A DNA stretch of 64,000 nt from Sisyra terminalis (taxonomy: Eukaryota > Arthropoda > Insecta > Neuroptera > Sisyridae), in the NCBI GenBank assembly GCA_958496175.1, contig OY292278.1, forward strand, positions 10,044,001-10,108,000, written 5' to 3'. The notes beneath the pieces were generated by a model. That model had not been told where the DNA came from. It ran no database searches and worked only from the letters and a program-made list of their open reading frames with translations. Made by a program: the position numbers and the translations under genes. Numbering within the stretch: the stretch's first letter is position 1; the number at the start of each line of letters is the position of its first letter. This document shows, one piece after another, positions 1 to 10,459 of the stretch.

Positions 1-592
1 TAATAGCTCTGATGGATTTTAAGAATGTAATTATAATTTTTTTCACATTTAAAAGTAATAAATAATTAATAGGAAATATAATTTTTACGATTATTGATCG
101 TCTTTAAATTAAGAGTAATAAAATATAAATAAATAAAGTTTCTAAATTTTAATGATTAGCCAAATTTGTAAATGTTAACGATATCTTTAAAATGCATATA
201 TGATGTCCGAGGTACATTCAAAAAGTATTATGTTTTCTTTATCTTCACCTGCATAAATTCCTGCATACATTCTATAGAGATGCCAAGCACCTCTACATAG
301 AATTAGAATATTACATAACAATTGAATATATTAAAAACAGAGTAGTAATATTATGAATTATAGGTAAAACAAAATAACCAATAAAGTAAATAATATAATT
401 TAATTGAAAATTATGTTAATGTCTAATCACTAAAATTACCAATTGAGCATTTAAATATGTTCTTGAATTGTTTTCGCTTAAAATTAAGAGTTTTAAGGTG
501 GTTAGGTAACTTATTTAAATATTTTATTACAACAAGATAAGGATTCTTAGTGCTTATAGTATTTGGCATCGTTAATATAATTTATAAAAATT
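1..592. other. No gene seen: AT-rich spacer
   Basis: AT-rich sequence with no open frame of note, no terminal repeat pair and no family similarity that I recognise. It runs up to the first terminal-inverted-repeat element. Confidence 0.6.
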
Positions 593-954
593 TAATATGA
601 ACAGAAGTTCAAACAAAAATATTTGTGATATATTGCCCAGATACGTATTTCGATTGCAAAGCAATCTTCGTTAGTGGTCTTTGTGATGTTCCATCATAAG
701 TAAATCATGTGGGAATCATCACAAAGCATTCACGGAGCGATCCTAATTACTTGATAACCACTGAAGAAGATTGTTTGGCAATCGAAATATGTATCTGAGC
801 AATACGTCACAAATATGAAAAAGTCATTGGTAATGAAAAAAATAAAGCATTTCATAGAGGAAATATTCCCTCTAACGAAGATTGTTTCGCAATCGAAATA
901 CGTATCTGGGCAATACGTCACAAATATTTTTGTTTGAACTTCTGTTCAAATTTA
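593..954. mobile_element. TIR MITE with a third, internal copy of its TIR
   Basis: The ends are inverted copies of each other over about 80 bp (593-674 and 872-954). Each outer end contains a small hairpin, TTGAAC-AGAA-GTTCAA. Inside, 761-816 is a further right-end copy of the same TIR, so the element looks like a MITE into which another copy, or part of one, was inserted or duplicated. The internal stretch 721-790 matches, in reverse, the interior of the 182-bp copy at 60007-60188. There is no coding capacity; the open frame on the minus strand here is only translated TIR. It was presumably mobilised by an unidentified DNA transposase. Confidence 0.8.
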
Positions 955-978
955 TGTTTTCGGTATGATTTTTATAAA

Positions 979-1208
979 CAGTATAATCTCACTAATCTGG
1001 CACAGCAATAGTTCGGCACGTCCAGTAATCCGGAACCCTCCGCCCACGCCTCTCTCGCGTCTCTATACCTGTGCATACTTATTCTTATATGAAATGCTTT
1101 ATTTTATTCATTACCTATGACTTGTTCACTATAATCCAGTAATCTGAACATTTCAATAATCCGACACCCTCCGGTTTTAAATAGAGCCGGATTAGTGAGA
1201 TTTTACTG
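979..1208. mobile_element. pogo/Tigger-like MITE
   Basis: The ends are inverted copies over about 23 bp, starting CAGTATAATCTCACTAATC at the left and reading GATTAGTGAGATTTTACTG at the right. The CAGTA start and a TA-type target resemble pogo/Tigger elements of the Tc1/mariner superfamily. Subterminal AGTAATCCGGA-like motifs recur inside each end. The homologous flank at 60189-60290 lacks this segment, which gives an empty-site comparison. There is no coding sequence. Confidence 0.75.
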
Positions 1209-1413
1209 TATTATCATATTAAATTATACTACTTAAATTGGATCACAATATATTCCATTTATTGCTTTGGATTCTTATATTTTCCTTGGTGAATTTTTTT
1301 TATTGGGTATTCATTAAAAAGTTCATCATATTTTTGTAAGTTACGTTATCGAAGTAGCGGATATTTACTAGTAATAGCTAATTTTACGTAAGGTTTACAA
1401 AATTAATAAGGTA
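1209..1413. repeat. Flank shared with the 60-kb MITE copy, then spacer
   Basis: Positions 1212-1258 match 60236-60279 and 61108-61143 (AAATTGGA followed by a CGCAATATAT-like core). This is one end of the larger TIR family described at 59878-61143. The rest is unremarkable. Confidence 0.55.
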
Positions 1414-1731
1414 TACTTCAGCCCAAGTACTGCCAGAGCAGCGTTTTACTGTATCATCCGCATATGAAACTAGAGTCCCATTTGATAGACAATTAAAAAT
1501 ATCATCAATATACAAAATGAAGAGTAGTGGGCCCAGAATTGTTCCTAGAGGAACATCTTATTTAACAGTATTAGTCTTACTAATAACTTTATTGATGATG
1601 ACATGTTGTTCTGTATTAATTAAATAGTTCTCGAGTAGTTTATGAGGGATACCTCTAATACCACGTCTCCAAAGTTTATTTTATAAAGTTTTGTGATTCA
1701 TGGTGTCGAAAGCCTTTGCTAGGTCTAGAAA
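1414..1731 (-). pseudogene. Non-LTR retrotransposon RT relic (CR1/L2-like)
   Basis: Read on the minus strand from 1731 down, the translation has the core blocks of a LINE reverse transcriptase. FLDLAKAFDTMNH is the palm block with the first catalytic aspartate. About 60 codons later come VPLGTILGPLLF, then LYIDDIFNCL, then SYADDT with the catalytic aspartate pair. At least two in-frame stops break it, so it is dead. Sequence upstream and downstream is missing, giving a fragment of about 100 codons from a protein normally near 900. The wording NCLSNGTL..SYADDT..CSGSTWAEV is nearly shared with the relic at 28139-28377, so both come from one LINE family. The A/T tract next to 1731 marks the breakpoint. 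Confidence 0.85.
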
Positions 1732-3858
1732 AAAAAAACTTTTTTTTTTTAGAAATCACTAAATTTTTACCAAAAAATTGTTTCATGAAAATCGCTCAAA
1801 TTTCGAAGAGGATTTACTGAAGGATGCTAGATACTGCCCATCTGCTTAACATATACATAGAATAGAAGACAAACAAAGTCTTGGTTTAATGTAGAGAAGA
1901 AATTTTACAATACTAATTCGAATCATCAAATCCATTAAATACGCTGGAAAAAAAGGAAAGGAAATTACATTTTATGTTATAATCAAATTTAAAAAAAAAA
2001 GAACTATCATCGAGGTGGTTGGTGACAAGAACGAAATTTAATTGAATTAAATTGAACTCAATCTTAAAGTTGTAAAAGGAAAATTGGAAGACTTCAAGAA
2101 AAAAGGAAGAAGACGAATTAATTTTCGTCAAAAGAAAAATAGAAAATGATATCCAACGTATTTTCCCTGTGTTATGCGAGCTTTTTTCACATCAAAAGCC
2201 TTCCCTGTGGCCAACATACCAAATGTGAAAACTTTAGATTATAAATAATAAATGTCATTAGTTACGTGTGAAAATTGATATAACGAGCTTGCACAAAGCT
2301 TTTTATTCACAAGACCTTAGTGTTTTCCTTTTAGTTATATCTTCAAAGAATTTAATAATAGATGCATAGTACCTAGTTTCCTCTCTGCGCTTTATCATAC
2401 CTTAACAGTCAATTAGTTTGACTTCTTTGGTATCTCAAAGGAAAACACTTACTAATAAAATTCTCTTCACTTCGTCAATTATTACTTTAGATTACTCAGA
2501 TTTGTATATCGCGAATTGTAATATCAGTTGTGAATTTCTTTCACATCCATAAATATTGCAAAAAAATCGTGGGAGATACCTTTAAGATGGAATAAATAGT
2601 CTGTGTAAGGCAGGTGAAACTGTTTTCTTTTATTCAGGAAAGATGTCTTGTCTGTTATATATTTTTCAGTCGGTAATCGTATTAGTTTCGTCTTTCATAC
2701 AGCTTTATGATGAGCTTTTATCCTTAGAGACACAATATCTACCTGTTAGCTGTGTAGCATGGACGAGATTTCAACAATCTGTGAGTAATAATTCAGACAT
2801 TTTATGAAAGCTTCATTGACTACGGGGTTGACGTTATCAATTTGTGAGATGAAACTTTAAAAACTAAATGCAAAACTATAAACATTACTTTGTTGCCGTT
2901 AAAAATGAGATGAAATCAATCAAAGTATTGACAATATTTAATCAATCAATTTGACCTTAAAGATTAGTTAACTTATCTCTTTTAATTTTGAGGTGAAAAA
3001 ATTGAAGAACTCTAAGACCGCAATTATTTTTCCAAAATATTATCAATAACATAATTTTTCTTTACTGTTTCCTTATATTTTTTCTGTTTACTTCGTTATT
3101 TTTTTTTTTAAAAAAGGTTTTATTTTTCTTATACCTCATATTTAGGTAGGGACCAGTTGCCCTCAAGGGAAAATTATAGTAAAAAATTTATAAAATTTTG
3201 TTTCTTGTGTATACCTCTAGTCTTTTTTTAGTGACTTTTCTTTAAGAACGTATGGTTTTGGTAACTTTTTTCCGGTATAAAATATATGATAATACGATTT
3301 GTAAGTTGAACAGATAAAATTATAATTCAAGAGTTCAAGGAACTTTGGTGAATATTATCTTTTTAAAAACTCCTTACAGTGATATGAAATTTATACCAAT
3401 TTTTGATTTAACATTTAAGTGATATATAATTAAGTCGTCTGGAACCGAAATTTAACTAAGGGGAGTTTAGGGGAATGAAATATTACTGCTCCGAATTTAT
3501 CAGCTTTGTTTTAAGCATTTTAAACCCATAAGGAGATAACTCTATGATTACACAGGATTGTAGTGTTTAAAATTTTCCGTATAAAGACGTTTTATTTCTA
3601 AGATTTTTAATATATCATTTTTACTTGCGACTAATTCAAAAAGGGGTATGTATAACTGTACATTAAAATATTTTAATTTACGCTAGATATTTAATGTTTT
3701 TAAATAGGTGATTTACACGCCAGATTTAAACATTTACCTTTATGATAGATCAAATAAACGTATAATTTAAATATAATACAACACAAGCATGTACCAAAAA
3801 GATTTAAAAACGCCAAGTAGCGTACATTTTGAGGTCAAATAAGTAAATTTATTGAATA
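1732..3858. other. No gene seen: spacer of about 2.1 kb
   Basis: AT-rich sequence. The longest minus-strand open frame (1913-2131) is a phenylalanine- and asparagine-rich translation of A/T tracts and is not credible as a gene. I see no terminal repeats or transposon motifs. Confidence 0.5.
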
Positions 3859-4902
3859 ACACCGGCACACAAAAAAAAGTGCTCTGTACTTTTGACCGGA
3901 CCTACATAAATCTACGTATTTTGACCCCCTGAACACGAATCCGGGGTCGGTTTGACCCGTACACCCTCAAAAATTCGAGAAAACTTTAAAAAACCGAAAA
4001 AAATGGTTAACATCTGCAGTTTTGGTGACATAGAAACTTTTTGAACTAAACCGAGCATGATTTTCATATTTTTTGACCCGCTGAATACAAATTCGAAGTT
4101 TATTTAGATCATAAGCTGTTTTAATTGTAAGAAAATGGCAAAAAATCTTTGAAAATTGCGAGAAATTGCAGTAATTGTGTACAAAAATTCTAAGGAGCTA
4201 GATAAATCGTGATTTTCATGTATTCTAATCCACATAATATAAATCTTGAACATATTCGGTCCAGCTATTCTTAGAAATCCATGTAAATAGCAAAAAATCC
4301 TGAAAATTTCAGAAAAATCAAAGTTCTTGTGATAAATATCAAATTTTTAATGAAATCATAATAAATTTGACATGTTGGCAAATCTGTTGAGTATAAATTT
4401 GAGGTTCATTGATCCGGAATTAAAAAAAAAATTGTTAATCGTAAAAAATCTATAGAAATAACAAAATCGCGGTTAGCCAAATAATCTTCAAGAATCATAT
4501 TCCAGAAATAGAATAATATGCAAAATATCCTTTGTAGAGATTTAAAAGTTTATTTTCATCATATAATCTCGAATTTCAGAACAACAGCCGCAATTTTTTA
4601 CAATTTTTAAGGGTTTTTTGCAATTTTCTTACAATAAAAATGGCTTATGGTCTACATAAACTTCGAATTTGTATTCAGCGGGTCAAAAAACATGAAAATC
4701 ATGCTCGGTTTAGTTCAAAAAAATTTCTATGTCACCAAAACTGCCGATTTTAACCATTTTTTTCGGTTTTTTAAAGTTTTCTCGAATTTTTGAAGGTGTA
4801 CGGGTCAAACCGACCCCGGATTTGTGTTCAGGGGGTCAAAATACGTAGATTTATGTAGGTTCGGTCAAAAGTACAGAGCACTTTTTTTTTGTGTGCCGGT
4901 GT
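3859..4902. mobile_element. Long palindromic (foldback) element, ACACCGGCACAC family, copy 1
   Basis: Two arms of about 300 bp are inverted copies of each other. They start ACACCGGCACAC then an A tract and GTGCTCTGTAC, and end GTACAGAGCAC, a T tract and GTGTGCCGGTGT. An unpaired middle of about 430 bp separates them. No protein is encoded. A second full-length copy lies at 38849-39905, with its middle in the opposite orientation. I see no clear target-site duplication; the flanks are AATA and AATTA. It sits exactly where the MULE transposase relic at 4903-5590 breaks off, so it probably inserted into that older element. Confidence 0.85.
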
Positions 4903-5590
4903 AATTAATGCTTCTTTTGTTTTTGATGGGAGCCCACATTTACGTTTTTGCCCTAAAGGAGTACATTTAGCTTCCTCAGGGAATTTCAAATGGATGAGAA
5001 GACCCAACGTATACTTGCAGTTATATTTTATTTGAATATTGAACACGTTTAATTGCATTTACCAATATCAGCATCTATATTAAACGCCTAAGAGTCATAA
5101 AACTCTGTTCAAAATTTTCAAAAGTTTCCTAGTCTTCAATAATATATTTGGTTATCAATTCTGAAGTTATACTTTTATAACTCAAATTTGAAGTACATTC
5201 ATTGTATGTTTTATCCACTTTTATTATTTTCTTGTTTTGCAATGCCCAATGATAAGATTCGGCCCATTCTTTTAAAGTAACTGTTGAATAAATTTTGTAG
5301 CATTGCAGCTCTGGATTTCTGTCCATAGATCATTTATTTAGTAAATCATTTAATTTATTTAAAAATTGAGAAACAAATAAACGATCTCGTAAAATGCATT
5401 CTTAATTAATTTTTGAATTGGAAGATTCAATCCTATTGTTTTTAATTTGATATCCTGATGCAGCACCTTTGAATCAATTTTGATATAAATTTAGCCACGT
5501 AGTGTATTGAAATAATTAATAAATTCCGGAACTGTTTCTTTCCACTTTTTCTACGAAAAGTGCTGCTTCCGTTGAAAAAGTTTTTTTTTT
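4903..5590 (-). pseudogene. MULE transposase relic, C-terminal half with SWIM zinc finger
   Basis: Minus-strand translation from about 5590 down, with several in-frame stops and a frame change, follows the C-terminal half of insect Mutator-like (MULE) SWIM-domain transposases. An FVEKVE segment comes first. Then FKGAASGYQIKNNRIESSN matches the usual EGAAxGYxxxNNGLE block, and ECILRDRL matches ExTLRERL. After that come DRNPE, a WAESYHWA block, and finally CKYT..LLIHLKF..EEAKCTPLGQKRK. This is the SWIM CxH region, with histidine replaced by tyrosine, followed by the basic RGRP-like tail (here KCGLPSK). The acidic catalytic part upstream is not recognisable. The relic is cut by the foldback at 4902. 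The identification rests on remembered family motifs. Confidence 0.7.
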
Positions 5591-6030
5591 ATTTTTGTAC
5601 ATTTGAAAAATCAATTTGATTGTTAATTATAAATTAATAAATTTGCTTGGTATATCAATATTAATATCAATTTTAATGTATAATCATTTTTTTTTTAAAT
5701 TGGCGGATAAATTACAAATTTAAACCTTTATACCAACTAATTATAATATTTAGATGTTGTTCATAAGAAATAATTTTAATTTATAAAGCTGTAAATCAAA
5801 TTTCAATACTGCTAAATAACCATTGTTGCATTTTTTTTCATACTAAGTCCAATATAATATTTTTTTTGCATATTATAAAAGAACTGCCCTTTTTATTATC
5901 TGGCGTTAATACACGCGTAATTTTGACGTATTTTTCACCTTTTTCGATGTCCAAAAGAAAATAAAAAAACCAGATCGATAACATAACGCTCCTTGTATTT
6001 GCATAATATAAATTTTGGATGCATAAAGAT
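5591..6030. other. Spacer, possibly eroded MULE sequence
   Basis: AT-rich with no clear gene. The minus strand up to about 5850 may carry further eroded MULE sequence, but I see no diagnostic motif. Confidence 0.4.
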
Positions 6031-7210
6031 TAGACTGGGCCAAAATAATTAAAAAAAAATTTTTTTAAAAAGAATATCGAAAATATTGTTCAAGGTGACA
6101 AAAAAAAAATATTGGGAAGGTTTGAGCCCTTAATATTAATAGTAAGAGGTCTGTCATCTTTAATTTCGATTTTTTATTTGTGCTATCATTTTTGCGTCAA
6201 TGCTGTCAAACTATCAAAGTAAAAAAATTCATCTGCTCATATATCTATAGAAAATTAAATTCCCTACAAAAAACTTTCTTTAAAAATTTTCGCCAGCCAC
6301 GCCGTTTCCGGATAATCAAGCTTTAAACATTGATATAATTTTTAGATTTATCTTCTTTATTTTGGAATTTTGTAAGTAACGAAAAAATAAATATATAGAA
6401 ATAAACAATATAGATTCTTGAAAGAAATTTAATGCTCTACAAAAAAGGCCGTTTAACGTTTTTACATGAAATCACTTTTTCAAAAGTTGTTCACAATTAA
6501 AGTTGAAGGAAAAATTAAATTATTGTTTTTTTCGTTGTTGAACCAATTTTGAAAGACTGATTTTATGTAAAAACGTTAAACGGCCTTTTTTGTAGAGCAT
6601 TAAATTCTCTTTAAGAATCTATATTTTTCATTTCTATATATTTGTTTGTTCCTTAGTTACAAAATTCCAAAATAAAGAAGATAAATTTAAAAGTTATATC
6701 AATGTTTAAAGCTTGATTATTCGGAAACGACGTGTCTGGCGAAAATTTTCAAAGAAACGTTTTTTGTAGGAATTGAGAATTGTTTTTGAATGGTTTCGAT
6801 ATTATTCCTGTAGGTATTGTTCACTCGAATGCTTCTTGTACGTAAATTTTGACATGTCAGAAATAAAGTAATGATTGTTATTTTCAATTATGTATTTATA
6901 TTGTATTATGTAAAATTTAATTTTCTAAGTAAAGTCTACTTTGGGCAAGTACACTTCAGCACACCCACAATTTGGCAACGTTGCATTTTCAACTTTGTTT
7001 TAATTTAATTCGCGATTAAATCGGGCCATAATAAAAATAACCGTCGCTTCTTCATTTCTGGCTTGTCAAAGTTTACGTACAAATTGCATTCGAGTGAACA
7101 ATACGTATCCATTCGGAATAGTTACCTACAGTTCGGAATATCACGACGTTCCTGATCCAAGCTTATACCACTTTTCAAAAAAAAATAGTCAATTTTTTAG
7201 GCCCAGTCTA
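6031..7210. mobile_element. Long foldback element, TAGACTGGGCC ends
   Basis: The termini are TAGACTGGGCC and GGCCCAGTCTA, next to TA-type targets. Long inverted arms face each other across a short centre near 6510, for example GCTCTACAAAAAAGGCCG at 6434 against its complement near 6580, and TCTTTATTTTGGAATTTTG against CAAAATTCCAAAATAAAGA. The left arm carries a CCTTAATATTAATAGTAAG motif at 6125-6150, related to palindromes in the foldbacks at 16591 and 60285. The right arm is interrupted by the MITE at 6814-7104. There are no coding frames. Confidence 0.8.
6814..7104. mobile_element. MITE inserted in a foldback arm
   Basis: Inverted ends of about 75 bp start GTATTGTTCACTCGAATGC and end GCATTCGAGTGAACAATAC. 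They continue inward through GTACGTAAA, GACA and CAGAAAT to TTATTTT-like blocks with a few mismatches. The central part carries a CAAAGT-rich unique segment. It lies inside the right arm of the 6031-7210 foldback and accounts for that arm's extra length. No coding sequence. Confidence 0.75.
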
Positions 7211-7859
7211 ATATACATAGTTACAAGTTGATGAATTTAAAATAATTCAAACTTTAGAAATCTAAACCTGAATTAATTAACATAACTAGGTGTCATATTT
7301 CCTTAAGGGTTTCAACCCATCACATCTGCTTAAAACTCACAACTTCTAAAATTTAAATTATTAATAATCACACCTCATTAATTACAATTTCCAAAATTTC
7401 TAACTTAGTCAAACGAAGTTTGACTATGTTTTTGACAACTTTGGAGTCTATTTTTTGCAGTACACCTGACTGATGTTTTACTGCAACTGATAATACTTGT
7501 CAAAACGGTATCAAAGATTCTCCTCGAAAGTTTATTAAATACTTGTACAAGTCAAACATTGCAAGAACTCGAAGTAAACAAGTATTAAATTTAAGATTTT
7601 CTGAAGTATGAAAATAAACAAACTGAAATAGTAGTGTTTGTGAAAATTTATGAAAGCTTCGTTGCCCATACGAATATTTATTTAGAAATTGGGTTAAAGA
7701 ATGAAGGCCTAGAATCTATTTATGGCATCGATAATAAAGCCATTTTTGAATGTTAAACTAATTTTATTGCACGGGCGCGGCTTGGCGTTTATTAGTATTA
7801 ATTAGATTTGATATGAAATATGACATCATTAGATCAGATATTGGAAATGACATTCTTGG
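7211..7859. other. No gene seen
   Basis: AT-rich spacer. A short palindrome GTCAAACGAAGTTTGAC occurs near 7409. No family identified. Confidence 0.5.
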
Positions 7860-8110
7860 AGCTTTCGAGTTATTAAGCACGACACACACGCCCTACACAT
7901 TTTGATGGTATGACGTGTCTGCAGAAGTTTACGAGTTCCAACGTTAATGTAACAAGTTTGCAAGACGGTGTGTTACTTGCATTCACCTGATTTATGTATC
8001 CACACGAAGCATGCACACGTTCCCCGACATTCCCCAACATTCCCCAGTAACCCACCTGTCGTAGCCCGTTGCAACCCCTCACGAGCTTTTACACTTGCTT
8101 CATGCTAACG
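7860..8110. other. Locally GC-richer, complex segment
   Basis: This stretch is clearly less AT-rich than its surroundings and free of homopolymers. It contains a small tandem run of CATTCCCC-type units near 8025-8048 and several CACAC/CGTG words. A 69-codon open frame lies on the minus strand (7873-8082), but its protein has no recognisable motif and no splice signals of note. It could be a conserved regulatory element, an old exon or a fragment of an unknown repeat. Confidence 0.35.
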
Positions 8111-8553
8111 TCAACTTGAATGTCACACACGTCAGTATTTACATGGAAAGTCGTAACATAATCATACAGCACGCTAAACACTTAACCTGTATACCAATAA
8201 GTCCTTAAACGCATTTATTATGATGTTATACAAGAGCTGATTGAAAAGTTACTTGTTAGGTAAATTACACTTAATCGTTATTGTTGCCTTAATTCAAAAA
8301 CTCTTTCAATGTGAATTAAACACCCCTGAAATGTAAACTTCTTTTAATTTTTTTCTTGAAAAATTCCTTTCATTTCAAACTTTATAAATAGCCTTTAATG
8401 ACTAGTTTGCGTTTTGACCATTTCAATATTGACAAGTTTTGACTTTAATTCATAGTCATTAGTCAGGCTAACAAGTTAAGTTTTCCAAATAGGACTTATT
8501 AATATGAAAAATTCTTTCTACATTTCAACAGTTCTAAAAATCTCAAAACATTT
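8111..8553. other. No gene seen
   Basis: Ordinary AT-rich spacer with no recognised motif. Confidence 0.5.
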
Positions 8554-8790
8554 TTGAAGTTAAACTTCTTTAGAAGCTATATGAATAGTAGGAATTTCAC
8601 TCGCAAACGGTTGGCAAGAGGCTTCAAGCACGTGAAAGCTGGCCAATTTATCCTGTGGAACTCGAAGAGCAAACAATATCGAATTTATATTCTTTTAGGT
8701 TTTTGGGGATTATGGAATAAAAAATATTTTGCTATTTTAACTAAATTGATAAATTACTTTAATCATAAAATGTCTTTAGTACCACTTTGA
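8554..8790 (+). CDS. Unrecognised 78-codon open frame
   Basis: The first half is basic and of ordinary codon composition (NFTRKRLARGFKHV, then AGQFILWNS). The second half is hydrophobic and AT-driven. I recognise no family. The less AT-rich part (8590-8690) stands out from the surrounding sequence, and a TTTTAG|G acceptor-like site follows at 8698, so the ORF boundaries need not be real. It could be chance. Confidence 0.15.
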   Translation: MKLNFFRSYMNSRNFTRKRLARGFKHVKAGQFILWNSKSKQYRIYILLGFWGLWNKKYFAILTKLINYFNHKMSLVPL

Positions 8791-8923
8791 AATAACTTAT
8801 AAGCAGATTAATGAGAAATGAATGACTATTGGTTTAAAATCGATATTATTTTCCGGTACACGTAATATTTGATTTATAAAACTTAGTTGTAGTAAAAATA
8901 TGGTAAGTATTTACTTAATAATT

Positions 8924-8937
8924 ATAGTTGATAATAT
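8924..8937. repeat. Target-site duplication, left copy (14 bp)
   Basis: ATAGTTGATAATAT occurs here and again at 9461-9474, immediately outside the hammerhead-bearing palindrome. Confidence 0.7.
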
Positions 8938-9000
8938 AATAATTAAATTGTGGGCAATAGGGACAAAGCTTCTTGTGGAATCTTATTTATTTTATCGCCA

Positions 9001-9032
9001 ACGTTTCGTCAGTTATTCCTGACTTCTTCAGG
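9001..9032 (-). ncRNA. Hammerhead-like ribozyme motif (left arm)
   Basis: On the minus strand the core is CTGAAGA, then stem II GTCAG/CTGAC with a GAATAA loop, then GAAAC followed by GT (minimal stem III). One extra A separates the core from stem II, unlike the textbook hammerhead, so self-cleavage is uncertain. Confidence 0.6.
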
Positions 9033-9332
9033 ACTCAAAATTTAAAAATTACTCCACAAATGTCATAAAAATAAGCTGTAAAATGACCAAACTGGTAAAA
9101 CAACAGACCAAGAATACAATTTGGTATTGATAATTAAAAAATGGTTTAAAAAACATTATTTATAATAATATATTATAATATATATTATAAAATACATTAT
9201 ATATAATAATGTTTTTTAAACAATTTTTTATTTATCAATACCAAATTGTATTCTTGGTCTGTTGTTCTACCAGTTGAGTCATTTTACAGCTTATTTTTAT
9301 GACATTTGTGGAGTAATTTTTAAATTTTGAGC

Positions 9333-9364
9333 CCTGAAGAAGTCAGGAATAACTGACGAAACGT
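9333..9364 (+). ncRNA. Hammerhead-like ribozyme motif (right arm)
   Basis: Inverted copy of the motif at 9001-9032: CTGAAGA, GTCAG/CTGAC stem, GAAACGTT. The same extra A precedes stem II. Confidence 0.6.
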
Positions 9365-9460
9365 TAGCGATAAAATAAATAAAATTCCACTAGAAGCTTC
9401 GTCCTTATTGCCCACAATTTAATTATTATAATTAAAAACACAAGGACTTAAGCAACATGG

Positions 9461-9474
9461 ATAGTTGATAATAT
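9461..9474. repeat. Target-site duplication, right copy (14 bp)
   Basis: Second copy of ATAGTTGATAATAT, matching 8924-8937. Confidence 0.7.
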
Positions 9475-9825
9475 TAATAATTATATAATTATTAAAGTTT
9501 GAGCTCGAATAACTCTTAAGTCAATAGATTTAGCGAATAATCATATGAGCTCTTTTTTTTAGAGTGTTAAATTTACAATAAATATGACGTGATTAGTTAC
9601 TTTCGATTTATTTGTCGCTGAGTTATGGAATTTTAAAGAACAAATTAAATTTTTCCCACATTATTTCCATAAGAAACTTAAGTTGAAAAGCGGACTATCT
9701 TAAAGTTAATATAAAGAGCTGAAATTTTCAGGGATTTTATTTTGATCATTTTGGAAGAATTTGAGTACCTGGGAGTAAAGAAATTCAAAAACTTAAAATT
9801 AAGGATCACCCTAATATATATATAC
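9475..9825. other. Spacer with a possible decayed half-foldback
   Basis: The segment ends with GGATCACCCTA next to a TA run at about 9811. This resembles the right end AATCACCCTA of the foldback at 60285-61050. I find no convincing matching left end. Confidence 0.3.
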
Positions 9826-10070
9826 CAAATCGTTTGTCCTGATTGAATAACTTTTGAATAACTAATGAATGCTAAGCCACTGGTAGTAGAGACGTGAAAT
9901 TTGGGAATGTATTTTTCGTAAGATATTGGCATCCAATATGAAAGGTTTTTTGAAAATTCCTCCCCTAAAACGGTGAAAATATACCACAAAGTTTGTACGG
10001 GATAACGTGCGGCCTGATCATTAATCGAAATTCCAAATTTAATAATCAAAGGAGCGTTAAATGCGAAACA
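9826..10070. repeat. Dispersed repeat, copy 1
   Basis: It starts with TTTGTCCTGATTGA, passes through GAGACGTGAAATTTG and ends at CCTGATCATTAATC. These landmarks recur in the same order at 30490-30890. I recognise the wording as a common insect repeat but cannot assign a class. The 123-codon minus-strand open frame across 9678-10049 overlaps this repeat and is not a credible gene. Confidence 0.65.
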
Positions 10071-10131
10071 ATTAACTTATGTTGGAACATAAAATAATTA
10101 AAAAATATTGCCGTTAAAAAGGCATAGAAAT

Positions 10132-10420
10132 TTTTCTCGTTTAAAGTGACTTTTGAGTACAGAACATTTGGAACAATATTTCATTCGATTTATAATTCAT
10201 ATATCGCAAAGAAAATGAATGTTATTTAAATATTTTTTTTATAACTCTTAATTATAATCCGGAATTAATATTTTCCAATTTAAAATTTACTTTTGAAGAT
10301 GACAATGGATGATTTTGTAAGGGTTATTTTTTTTCGCACAATTTAGACCTTCGGTCTTAATAATGATCCGAAACTGAGAACCATAAAAACATTTTTTTTT
10401 TCATATTTTGGCAACTTATT
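10132..10420. repeat. 290-bp dispersed repeat, copy 1
   Basis: Closely matches 47227-47512 in the same orientation, from TTTCTCGTTTAAAGTGACTT to CATATTTTGGCAA. Both copies contain a short hairpin, AGACC-TTC-GGTCT, in the second half. The length and sharp ends suggest a SINE or MITE, but I see neither tRNA-like boxes nor TIRs. Confidence 0.7.
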
Positions 10421-10459
10421 AAAACTTACTAGCTACAAAATATTTTTTAATCAAAATGC

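Larger units (their letters stand above)
8938..9460. mobile_element. Palindromic Penelope-type insertion with two hammerhead-like motifs
   Basis: A long inverted repeat runs from ATTGTGGGCAATAG on the left to TTATTGCCCACAAT on the right, with arms of about 220 bp around a TATAAT-rich centre near 9175. It is bounded by a 14-bp direct repeat. Each arm carries a hammerhead-like ribozyme core (minus strand 9001-9032, plus strand 9333-9364). The core is followed by an A/T-rich AATAAATAAAATTCC tail, as at the ends of Penelope-like elements, which are known for inverted arrangements of hammerhead-bearing repeats. There is no protein, so it is non-autonomous. Confidence 0.75.

Noticed and set aside
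1913..2131. 72-codon minus-strand open frame
   Set aside because: Translation of A/T tracts, rich in Phe, Ser and Asn, with no motif.
9555..9817. A further foldback ending GGATCACCCTA
   Set aside because: The left end is not identifiable; at best it is half an element.
9678..10049. 123-codon minus-strand open frame
   Set aside because: It overlaps a dispersed repeat whose other copy (30486-30890) does not keep the frame.
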